DNA from: Rhodobacterales bacterium
Lineage (GTDB): Bacteria; Pseudomonadota; Alphaproteobacteria; Rhizobiales; Stappiaceae
Length of the DNA stretch: 64,000 bases
Direction of reading: 5' to 3'
NCBI GenBank assembly: GCA_008107755.1
Contig: VIRH01000065.1
Coordinates: forward strand, 1-64,000
Shown here: one piece after another, positions 57,367-64,000 of the stretch
Numbering within the stretch: the first letter of the stretch is position 1
How the letters are laid out: each line of letters starts with the position of its first letter
Program-made: the position numbers and the translations under genes
Notes under the pieces: generated by a model
Databases searched by the model: none
The model's input: only the letters and a program-made list of their open reading frames with translations
What the model was told of the DNA's origin: nothing

Positions 57367-58296
57367 TCACCCTGTCGCGTGTTCTGCCAGCCTGATGACA
57401 TCCAGGGCGGAGCTTGCGACGATATCCGCGCCTGTGTGATGAAACTCCTGCGGATGCGCCAGAACTGCCGCGCCTCCGATCGCGATGCGGGTGGATCTGG
57501 TCACCGAGTCCTGCCGGGACCGGTTGATGGCCTCCGTGCAGTCCTGCGCCTCTTCCAGCTGTCCGATCGACAGTCCGAGCAGGTGATAGGGTTTGCTTGA
57601 AAGACGCATGTACATCGGATCCCCGATTTCCAGGTCGGCGCCTCCGTCCACGACCCAGCCGAGATCCCTGAAGCACATTCGGACCAGCGTCACGCCAAGG
57701 GTGTGACGAGTGCCTTGCGAGTGGGCAAGCAGGATGCGCTTCGCCGAAGGCGGAAGCAGGGGCTGAGGCCCGGCATGGGTGAGATGATTGACCACATTGC
57801 TGAGGCGTGTTGAGGCGACTGCCACCTGCATGAAATCCGCGTCATCGCTGCACCAGTAATTGCCGAGTTCCGTTGCGATCGGGCACAGCAGATGAATGGC
57901 AAGCGTCTGTAGCGGAATATCCGCCCGGAGCAATTCGTCAATCAGGTCGCGATGATGCCGGGGATCCGGATCGATCAGCGATTTGAGGAACTGAAGGCGA
58001 TATGCGATCGCCTTTTCCATGGCAGGCAGCTGGCGCGCACGCTCATCCAGTTCGGGATGAAGGCGGTGATCCAGGTCCGGTGCGAGAGATCGCGGGCCGG
58101 CTGCAATACTTCCGTCAGGGTGCAGGGCTCCGACAAGCGTAGACACGCGGCCGCGCACTGTTCGCTCCAGAACGGTCAGGTCCTGTCGCGATAATCCTGC
58201 AATTCTTTCAATCTTCGGCGTCTGGCCAATGTCAGCTGGCGACGACTGTACCTCTGTCGTTGCCGACGTGCTGTCGCTGATTTCTTTATAGGCCAA
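57367..58296 (-). CDS. B12-binding-domain-like regulator, AerR/PpaA family
   Basis: A 309-residue soluble protein. The N-terminal about 110 residues form a helical region (HPELDERARQLPAMEKAI). A four-helix stretch then precedes a B12-binding-type Rossmann domain from about residue 185 (AKRILLAHSQGTRHTLGVTLV, LLGLSIGQLE, IAIGGAAVL). The DxHxxG cobalamin motif is partly kept as TRHTLG, with Thr in place of Asp and the His retained. AerR/PpaA proteins of this shape relieve PpsR/CrtJ repression of photosynthesis genes in a light- and redox-dependent way. The start is a TTG at 58296. A decayed partial copy lies at 26436-26659. Confidence 0.75.
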   Translation of the reverse strand: MAYKEISDSTSATTEVQSSPADIGQTPKIERIAGLSRQDLTVLERTVRGRVSTLVGALHPDGSIAAGPRSLAPDLDHRLHPELDERARQLPAMEKAIAYRLQFLKSLIDPDPRHHRDLIDELLRADIPLQTLAIHLLCPIATELGNYWCSDDADFMQVAVASTRLSNVVNHLTHAGPQPLLPPSAKRILLAHSQGTRHTLGVTLVRMCFRDLGWVVDGGADLEIGDPMYMRLSSKPYHLLGLSIGQLEEAQDCTEAINRSRQDSVTRSTRIAIGGAAVLAHPQEFHHTGADIVASSALDVIRLAEHATG

Positions 58297-58573
58297 TTCC
58301 CCCTCCCGATCACTCGGCCCAGGTGGTCAGGCTCTCTCCTCCACAAGGGGGCGGGCGCTTGAATGAGGTCGAACTGTCAGCTTCCGGTCGGGCAAAAGAG
58401 GCGAACGGGCATCAAGCCAGTTCCCGTCCCGCAGTGTGCGGGCTCCTGCCATTTGCAAATGCCTGTTCGAGGTCGATCAAGGAGCCGTTCCCCAACGTCA
58501 AGACTACTACATAAGATTGTGTCCGCCAATCGGGATCAGCACAACTTGCGGTTAATTCTGACATTGTCAGAAC

Positions 58574-60472
58574 TCAGCGATCTTCCGTTCGGTGCGTCCA
58601 CTGCGGGCGATCGCCAAGGCGGGTCGCATAACCCCCTGGACGCGCAGCGCTTCCGACAGTCGTCGGCGCAAGGGCCTCCCGGACCAGAGCCGCGATTTGC
58701 CTCCCGTTCAGTCCCGCGTCGTCATACATTTCCATTGGCGAGGCCTGGGCGATGAACCTGTCCGGCAGGGTCATGGTGCGAATGTCGCAGCGCCCGTCCA
58801 GTAGTCCGCGGCCGGCCAGATGATGCAGGACCAGCGCACCGAAACCGCCGGTCGCGCCTTCCTCGACTGTTACCAGCAGCCTATGACTCGAGAACAGCTG
58901 CTCGATCAGCTCCGTGTCGAGCGGCTTTGCGAAGCGCGCATCCGCCACCGTGACGGAAATACCGAGCGCGGCCAGAAGGGCCCGAGCCTCCAGACATTCC
59001 TGCAGCCGGGCGCCGAAGGACAGTATGGCCGCCGTGTGTCCGATATCGACGATCCGTCCCTTGCCGATCGGCAGCACGGTGGCTTTTTCCGGCATGGAAA
59101 CGCCCGTGCCTTCGCCTCTGGGATAACGGAACGCAATCGGCCCCTTGTCGTGTTGAGCAGCGGTCTTGACCATGTTGACAAGTTCGCCTTCATCGGCGGC
59201 GGCCATCACGGTGAAATTCGGAAGGTTTGCGAGATAGCCGATGTCGAAGCTGCCGGCGTGGGTCGGTCCGTCGGCGCCGACAAGACCCGCCCGGTCGATC
59301 GCGAAGCGGACCGGCAGGTTCTGAAGGGCGATATCATGCACCACCTGATCGTAGCCTCGCTGCAGGAACGTCGAGTAGATGGCGCAGAACGGCCGCATGC
59401 CGCTTGCCGCAAGTCCGCCGGCAAAGGTCACCGCATGCTGCTCGGAAATTCCGACGTCGAATGCGCGTTCGGGAAATTCCCGCTGGAAGAGATCGACACC
59501 TGTTCCCCCGGCCATGGCCGCGGTGATGGCGACAATTCGCTCGTCCTCTTTTGCTTCTTCCACCAGGGCGGCGGCAAAAACCTTCGTGTATCCGGGCGCC
59601 CGGGCCGGTGTTTTTCGCTGCCGGCCTGTGTCGATGTCGAACCCGGACACGCCATGCAACCGGTCGGCCGCCGCTTCGGCATGTCCGTAGCCTGCTCCCT
59701 TGCGAGTACGTGCGTGCAGCAGCACCGGGCCATCGCTGTTGTCTTTCAGGTCGCGCAAGGTGGCGAGCAGGCCGTGAACGTCATGACCGTCAACCGGGCC
59801 GTGATAGGCAAAGCCCATCATCTCGAAAAGACTTTGCGGAAGGGGGCTGTCGCCGCGCGCATCTGCCAGGTCCCTCAAATGAGCGGACAAGGCGCCAGTC
59901 GGCGGGGAAATCGACATGTTGTTGTCGTTGAGAATGACGATCAGTTTCCGCTTGAGACCGCCGGCGTTGTTGAGGCCTTCGAAGGCCATTCCGGCGGAAA
60001 GAGCGCCGTCGCCAATGACGCAGACCACATGCCCGGTCTCGCCCTTCAGATCGCGCGCGACGGCGAACCCGAGACCCGCGGACAGGGACGTTGACGAGTG
60101 GGCCGCGCCGAACGGGTCGAATGCGCTCTCGCCGCGCTTCGTGAACCCTGACAGGCCGTCCTTTCGGCGCAGGCTCCGCATTCTATGGCGTCTGCCGGTC
60201 AAAACCTTGTGCGGGTAACACTGGTGGCTGACGTCCCAGATGAGAGTGTCCCTCGGTGCATCGAACACGGCATGCAGGGCAACCGTCAGTTCGACGACGC
60301 CAAGTCCGGAGCCGAGATGACCGCCGGTTTCCGATACGGTTTCGATGATCTCCTGGCGCAGTTCCGCCGACAGAACGGCGAGGTTTTGGTCGCTCATTGT
60401 CTTGAGCGCATCCGGACCAGAAACGCGATCAAGCAACGGTGTTGCCGTCGACTGGTTACCACTCCCACTCAT
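58574..60472 (-). CDS. dxs: 1-deoxy-D-xylulose-5-phosphate synthase
   Basis: A 632-residue thiamin-diphosphate enzyme making the first intermediate of the MEP isoprenoid pathway. Thiamin motif [68 protein letters not shown] and the YPRGEG block are visible. ATG at 60472 is chosen: GGGAGGA sits six bases upstream, inside a longer frame. It is beside bchP, consistent with supplying geranylgeranyl diphosphate for bacteriochlorophyll and carotenoids; a second dxs elsewhere is common in phototrophs. Confidence 0.95.
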   Translation of the reverse strand: MSGSGNQSTATPLLDRVSGPDALKTMSDQNLAVLSAELRQEIIETVSETGGHLGSGLGVVELTVALHAVFDAPRDTLIWDVSHQCYPHKVLTGRRHRMRSLRRKDGLSGFTKRGESAFDPFGAAHSSTSLSAGLGFAVARDLKGETGHVVCVIGDGALSAGMAFEGLNNAGGLKRKLIVILNDNNMSISPPTGALSAHLRDLADARGDSPLPQSLFEMMGFAYHGPVDGHDVHGLLATLRDLKDNSDGPVLLHARTRKGAGYGHAEAAADRLHGVSGFDIDTGRQRKTPARAPGYTKVFAAALVEEAKEDERIVAITAAMAGGTGVDLFQREFPERAFDVGISEQHAVTFAGGLAASGMRPFCAIYSTFLQRGYDQVVHDIALQNLPVRFAIDRAGLVGADGPTHAGSFDIGYLANLPNFTVMAAADEGELVNMVKTAAQHDKGPIAFRYPRGEGTGVSMPEKATVLPIGKGRIVDIGHTAAILSFGARLQECLEARALLAALGISVTVADARFAKPLDTELIEQLFSSHRLLVTVEEGATGGFGALVLHHLAGRGLLDGRCDIRTMTLPDRFIAQASPMEMYDDAGLNGRQIAALVREALAPTTVGSAARPGGYATRLGDRPQWTHRTEDR

Positions 60473-60625
60473 GTCGTATCCTCCCATGGATCGCATCTTT
60501 CGGCAGCGAAGCTGTCGCCTTGGTCTTCAGTGGCGCATGGCTGCCGGTTCGCATGTTTTGTCGCGAACCGGGCAGCGAGCGCACGACCGGGCCACTGTGA
60601 GCGCCGGTTCAGATGGCGTTTGCAG

Positions 60626-61015
60626 TCAGTTCTGAGGGCTGAACTGACTGATGTAGGCGATGACGTTGGCAACGTCCTCTTCCTTCTTCAGTCCGGCAAA
60701 GGCCATCTTTGTCCCTTTGACCATCCCGCGAGGATCAGGCAGATATTCGCTCAGAAGTTCAGCGCTCCAGACCTTGCCCTCGCCGAATTCGATCATGCCC
60801 TTGGAGTATTTGAAGCCCTCGACCGTGCCCGGCTGGCGGCCAATCACGCCCTGGAGCGAGGGGCCGACTTTTCTCTTCGCATTCTCGATGTTGTGGCATG
60901 CTGCACATTTCCTGAACACCTTCGCGCCGGCCTCCGGATCGCCATCCTGCGCCGTGGCAAGCGAAACGCTGCCCGTGAGTGAAATGGCCGCGAGTATGAT
61001 CGTCATCTTGTGCAT
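60626..61015 (-). CDS. cycA: Periplasmic cytochrome c2-like protein
   Basis: A 129-residue class-I c-type cytochrome. A signal peptide (about 22 residues, ending ATA) is followed by DGDPEAGAKVFRKCAACHNIE with the CAACH heme motif, and KGTKMAFAGLKKEEDVANVIAYI gives the Met ligand (TKMAF). It would carry electrons between bc1 and the photosynthetic reaction centre or oxidases. It is convergent with nothing and divergent from tspO. Confidence 0.92.
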   Translation of the reverse strand: MHKMTIILAAISLTGSVSLATAQDGDPEAGAKVFRKCAACHNIENAKRKVGPSLQGVIGRQPGTVEGFKYSKGMIEFGEGKVWSAELLSEYLPDPRGMVKGTKMAFAGLKKEEDVANVIAYISQFSPQN

Positions 61016-61131
61016 CGTATTCCTCCCTGTTTACTGTCTGTCGCGGGCTGTTGCCCGATGATCCTTTTTCCCTGCACCTTCATTCCTGTCTAAGGGCCGA
61101 GAGGTGCTGACTGTCTGATCGGAGCCGACAC

Positions 61132-61578
61132 ATGGCTGCAGCGATATTTATTGGTCTCGTCGTGCTCGCTGCCGCGAGCGGGGCAATCTTCAAGCCCGGC
61201 CTCTGGTATCAAGAGTTGCGCAAGCCCTCCTGGACGCCGCCCAACTGGGCCTTTCCGACCGTCTGGACCATTCTCTATATGTTTATCGCTTATGCCGGCT
61301 GGAGCGTCTGGGAAGCGGCCGGATGGTCGCTGCCGCTGATGTTCTGGGGCGTGCAGCTCGTTCTGAACGCCATGTGGTCCTGGCTATTCTTCGGTATGAA
61401 GCGAATGGATCTGGCCCTTGGCGATATCGCTCTCCTCTGGCTAGCTATCGCCGGCTTCATCGTCACGGCCTGGCCCGTGTCGCAGATTGCTGCCGTATTG
61501 TTCCTCCCTTACCTCGCCTGGGTCACCGCCGCTGGTTTGCTCAACTTTTCGGTTCGGCGCCTGAACACAGCTGCCTGA
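61132..61578 (+). CDS. tspO: TspO/MBR family protein (CrtK)
   Basis: A 148-residue five-helix membrane protein. WYQELRKPSWTPPNWAFPTVWTILYMFIAYAGW is the family hallmark, and QLVLNAMWSWLFFGMKRMDLAL follows. In Rhodobacter TspO (CrtK) binds tetrapyrroles and represses photopigment genes under oxygen. Its placement beside bchP and dxs fits. The 3' end overlaps the convergent small gene by 70 bp. Confidence 0.94.
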   Translation: MAAAIFIGLVVLAAASGAIFKPGLWYQELRKPSWTPPNWAFPTVWTILYMFIAYAGWSVWEAAGWSLPLMFWGVQLVLNAMWSWLFFGMKRMDLALGDIALLWLAIAGFIVTAWPVSQIAAVLFLPYLAWVTAAGLLNFSVRRLNTAA

Positions 61579-61844
61579 GAACGAAGCCGGATTGCGACAT
61601 CCCAGCCATGGGCCACAAGCGCCAGGCCCAGATAAAGAAGAACCCAGGTGTGATGCCCTCCGAGAAGGGCGAACCCCAGGGCAGCCAGCAGGCAGGTGCC
61701 GGCAAGCACATTGGGCAGCAGCAGCCGGAACCGCGCCCCCGATGTCCTGGCCGTCAGACACAGAACAGCGAACTCGATCCAGAGGACCGCAATGGCCGCA
61801 AATGCGATCCAGCCAGATTCGAGGATGTCGGTCACAAGGCTCAT
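61509..61844 (-). CDS. Small membrane protein between bchP and tspO
   Basis: A 111-residue protein with three or so hydrophobic segments (WIAFAAIAVLWIEFAVLCL, LLLPNVLAGTCLLAALGFAL, WVLLYLGLALVAHGWDV) and a basic C-terminal tail. ATG at 61844 overlaps the bchP stop by ATGA, so it is translated with bchP. It overlaps the convergent tspO 3' end by 70 bp. I do not recognise a characterised family; small membrane ORFs occur at this place in some photosynthesis clusters. Confidence 0.65.
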   Translation of the reverse strand: MSLVTDILESGWIAFAAIAVLWIEFAVLCLTARTSGARFRLLLPNVLAGTCLLAALGFALLGGHHTWVLLYLGLALVAHGWDVAIRLRSQAAVFRRRTEKLSKPAAVTQAR

Positions 61845-63067
61845 TTTTGACCTGTCGCGAAATGGGCCAGATGAGCGAGATCCTTGAAGAATACGCGCAA
61901 ATGCGCCAAAGGATCCCGGCGGACCAGACGCTTGTTCAAATAGGATTCCCAGGTGAGACGCTGAATCTCCGGATCGGCGCAAAGGGCCACGAACCGTTCC
62001 CGCAATCGGTCGTTGCGATACCAGACGGCCTGCATGATCCCGAGGATGAAAAAGACCGTTCCGTGCTCGCGCATGAAACGGCGCCGCGCGGACTTCAGCG
62101 CTCCCGCTTTGCCCGTCGTCAGACAGATGCCAGCTGCATCCGCGGCCATCCGTCCGCACAGCATCGCATAATAGATGCCTTCTCCCGATGAAGGGGCGAC
62201 GGTGCCTGCGGCATCGCCCGCCAGAAGCACGTTGCGTCCGTTGTCCCAGCGACGCATCGGTTTGAGAGGAAGCGGCGCGCCCTCGCGCCGGATGGTCCTC
62301 TGGCCCGCCAGACCCGCCCGCGCGCGCAGCTCCGATGTTGCCTCGCGCAGGCTGTGTCCCTTGACGGCAGAGCCGCATCCCACCGACGTCTGGTCGCCGT
62401 GGGGGAACACCCAGCCGTAGAAGTCGGGAGAGATCCGCCCATCATAGACGACATCGCAGCGGACCTTGCGGAACAGGGCAGGGTCCGGCTCCGACGGGCT
62501 TTCAACGATTTCGTGGTAGGCAAAGACATAGGGCGGTTTGGCGCGGTCCGGAAACATCAGCCGGCGAACCGCGGAATTCGCGCCGTCCGCGCCAATGACA
62601 AGTCGCGCGCGAAGCACGTCCGGAGAGATCCCTTCTGCGCGCCTGTCATTGCTTGCGTGCTGGACCGCAAGGTCGATGCTGCCGTCCGGCATCTCTTCCA
62701 TGCCGGTCAGCCTGCCTCGCACCAGCCGCGCGCCTGCCTCTTCCGCGCGGCAGCGCAGATAGGGATCAAAGGTCTCGCGGTTGACCATCCCGACGAAGCC
62801 GATATCGCCGATCGGCATTTCGATTTCGTTTCCGGACGGCGCGATGATGCGCGCCGCATTGGCCCGGGCGACGAGCTGGTCTTCAGGTATCCCGAAGTCC
62901 TTCAATGCCCGCGATGGAATTGCTCCGCCACAGGGCTTGATGCGGTCGCAGGGGTCAACAAGAACCACCGAATGACCGGCCTCGGCAAGCTGCTCCGCAG
63001 CCAGGGCGCCACAGGGGCCACCTCCGATGACGGCGACGTCGAAGAGCTTTGGAACGGGTCTTTCCAT
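61841..63067 (-). CDS. bchP: Geranylgeranyl reductase (bacteriochlorophyll side chain)
   Basis: A 408-residue FAD enzyme of the geranylgeranyl reductase family. FAD motif FDVAVIGGGPCGALAAEQLA, then CGGAIPSRALKDF, VIGADGANSAVRRL, YGWVFPHGDQTSVGCG and LLAGDAAGTVAPSSGEGIYYAM are diagnostic of BchP/ChlP. It reduces the geranylgeranyl side chain of bacteriochlorophyll to phytyl. ATG at 63067, 12 bases from the upstream gene, is chosen over the TTG one codon earlier. Confidence 0.95.
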   Translation of the reverse strand: MERPVPKLFDVAVIGGGPCGALAAEQLAEAGHSVVLVDPCDRIKPCGGAIPSRALKDFGIPEDQLVARANAARIIAPSGNEIEMPIGDIGFVGMVNRETFDPYLRCRAEEAGARLVRGRLTGMEEMPDGSIDLAVQHASNDRRAEGISPDVLRARLVIGADGANSAVRRLMFPDRAKPPYVFAYHEIVESPSEPDPALFRKVRCDVVYDGRISPDFYGWVFPHGDQTSVGCGSAVKGHSLREATSELRARAGLAGQRTIRREGAPLPLKPMRRWDNGRNVLLAGDAAGTVAPSSGEGIYYAMLCGRMAADAAGICLTTGKAGALKSARRRFMREHGTVFFILGIMQAVWYRNDRLRERFVALCADPEIQRLTWESYLNKRLVRRDPLAHLRVFFKDLAHLAHFATGQK

Positions 63068-63078
63068 CAATCTGCCCT

Positions 63079-64000
63079 CTATTCCGCCGGCACGGCGGTT
63101 GGAAGATGCGTCGGCTGCGTTGCGCGCGTCGACGCGCCGGCATCGATGCGGAGCGCGATCGCGGCAGCCGCCACGAAGAGGAGCGCTTCCAGAGAGAAGA
63201 CGATCGCGAAAGATGCGTCATCACGTACGGTTGCCCATCTGCTGAGCGAGAGCGCAACCGTACCGGCGAGGCCGCCGAGGCCGAAGGAAATCGCCTGCGC
63301 AGCGCCCCACACACCCATCCGTGTGCCTTCGTTCGCCGTGCGGCCTGCCGCCGCCAGGACCATCATCGTTCCGACCGCCGCGACGGCGAAGGCCCCGTTC
63401 ATGACGCCAAGCAGGAAGATATTGATCTCGAGCGGCCAGGCCGGCGCGCGCACCGCCGCCAGGGCGAGAAGAGCCAGAGCCAGCCCGGATCCGAGGCAGC
63501 CGGTGACGATGAACAACTTCATCAGTCCGGGCCTCTTGCGTGAGAACAGGGCACCGGTAATGCCGACAAATGCCATGCCGATGAAGACACCGCCATGCTG
63601 CACACCGGACAAGCTGGTCGTTTCGCCGGGCGACATGGCGAACAGCAGGCCGGCGAAAGGCTCCAGGATAAGGTCCTGTGTCGAATAGGCCAGCATGGAC
63701 AGGAAGATGAAGACGGTCAGAAGCCGCGCTTCCGGATCGCTCCAGACATCCCGGACACTCTGGCGGAAGTCGCCGGGCCGGCCGCGACCGGGGGCACCGA
63801 CAACGGTCGGCTGGCGCTCGATCCCGGCCACCGCGACGATCGAAAGGCAAAGGGCGACAGTGCCTGTGATTGCGGTGATGACGACAAGGCGGCCGTGGGA
63901 ATAGGGTTCCAGATAAAGACCGGTCACGATGGAGGTGACCACGATACCGGCGATCATCAGCATCCACGTGATGGTCGCTGCCGAGGCTTTGCGCTCCGGT
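63079..64000 (-). CDS. PucC/Bch2-family major facilitator (partial, N-terminus outside window)
   Basis: The C-terminal about 306 residues of a 12-helix MFS protein of the bacteriochlorophyll-delivery family (PucC, LhaA, Bch2/ORF428). The segments PERKASAATITWMLMIAGIV, YSTQDLILEPFAGLLF and WGAAQAISFGLGG are typical. The N-terminal half lies right of the window. It is upstream of bchP on the same strand, the order known from purple-bacterial clusters. These proteins assist light-harvesting complex assembly. Confidence 0.88.
   Translation of the reverse strand, partial: PERKASAATITWMLMIAGIVVTSIVTGLYLEPYSHGRLVVITAITGTVALCLSIVAVAGIERQPTVVGAPGRGRPGDFRQSVRDVWSDPEARLLTVFIFLSMLAYSTQDLILEPFAGLLFAMSPGETTSLSGVQHGGVFIGMAFVGITGALFSRKRPGLMKLFIVTGCLGSGLALALLALAAVRAPAWPLEINIFLLGVMNGAFAVAAVGTMMVLAAAGRTANEGTRMGVWGAAQAISFGLGGLAGTVALSLSRWATVRDDASFAIVFSLEALLFVAAAAIALRIDAGASTRATQPTHLPTAVPAE

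Noticed and set aside
57084-57401. 105-codon minus-strand frame between dctM and the AerR-like gene
   Set aside because: No recognisable domain and it overlaps the end of the AerR-like gene. A short ERVAKIFG match with the frame at 26659-26853 is too brief to support coding.
58820-60094. 424-codon frame antisense to dxs
   Set aside because: Shadow of dxs; no motif.
61099-61131. PpsR/CrtJ-type TGT-N12-ACA site before tspO
   Set aside because: The nearest match, TGTCTGATCGGAGCCGACA, has a spacer one base too long; not reported as a site.
1-64000. CRISPR arrays, tRNA or rRNA genes
   Set aside because: No regularly spaced repeats and no recognisable tRNA/rRNA sequences were seen on reading; not exhaustive without a tool.

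Overview
The window is GC-rich and gene-dense, and it looks like a chromosomal segment of an alphaproteobacterium. At its right edge lies the border of a bacteriochlorophyll gene cluster: dxs, cytochrome c2, tspO/crtK, bchP, and a truncated PucC/Bch2-type transporter, with an AerR/PpaA-like protein alongside. The organism is therefore probably phototrophic, either a purple bacterium or an aerobic anoxygenic phototroph. A marine Stappiaceae/Roseibium-like lineage is my guess, but I did not check it against any database.

Region 1 (0.5-19.1 kb) is a divergent catabolic cluster. Leftward, from about 10.5 kb, run a 6-hydroxynicotinate-reductase-like Fe-S flavoenzyme, a UPF0280 (ApbE-superfamily) protein, two tandem DUF1185 proteins, a Rieske oxygenase, a branched-chain-amino-acid-type ABC importer with fused LivH-LivM permeases, and a MarR regulator. 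A ferredoxin-NADP reductase has its own promoter region. Rightward run a molybdenum hydroxylase (a FAD subunit and a fused 2Fe-2S/Mo subunit) and hydantoinase/oxoprolinase HyuA-HyuB. Three near-identical 20-bp operator copies sit at 10.5, 11.5 and 11.6 kb. The logic is hydroxylation, ring reduction, then ATP-dependent lactam opening of an N-heteroaromatic acid, with nicotinate the best candidate.

Region 2 (19.5-26.1 kb) is an operon with an iron(III)/AfuABC-type ABC importer, an MBL-fold hydrolase, a CX5R protein phosphatase and a LacI repressor. A perfect 16-bp palindrome lies in front of it.

Region 3 (26.1-35.3 kb) is an accessory island, in parts AT-rich. It holds a WGR-domain protein, a pseudogene fragment, two FAD oxidases, two glycosyltransferases, an AraC regulator, long inverted repeats and a 262-bp MITE.

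Region 4 (35.3-57.0 kb) is an apparently complete picolinate degradation cluster. A three-subunit Mo hydroxylase (picA-like) makes 6-hydroxypicolinate. A Rieske hydroxylase (picB-like) follows, with ferredoxin, reductase and oxygenase alpha subunit in one 933-residue reading frame plus a separate beta subunit. Then come a decarboxylase (picC-like), 2,5-dihydroxypyridine dioxygenase (nicX), N-formylmaleamate deformylase (nicD), maleamate amidase (nicF) and maleate isomerase (nicE), giving fumarate. A TetR gene, a MarR (picR-like) gene, a second Liv-type ABC importer and a TRAP transporter accompany them. A TATACTGTATA operator recurs at the promoters of picC and of the importer, with a degenerate copy between picA and picR.

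Region 5 (57.4-64 kb) is the photosynthesis-cluster border described above. I saw no rRNA, tRNA, CRISPR array or complete insertion sequence. Domain assignments are from sequence reading alone; no alignments or searches were run.
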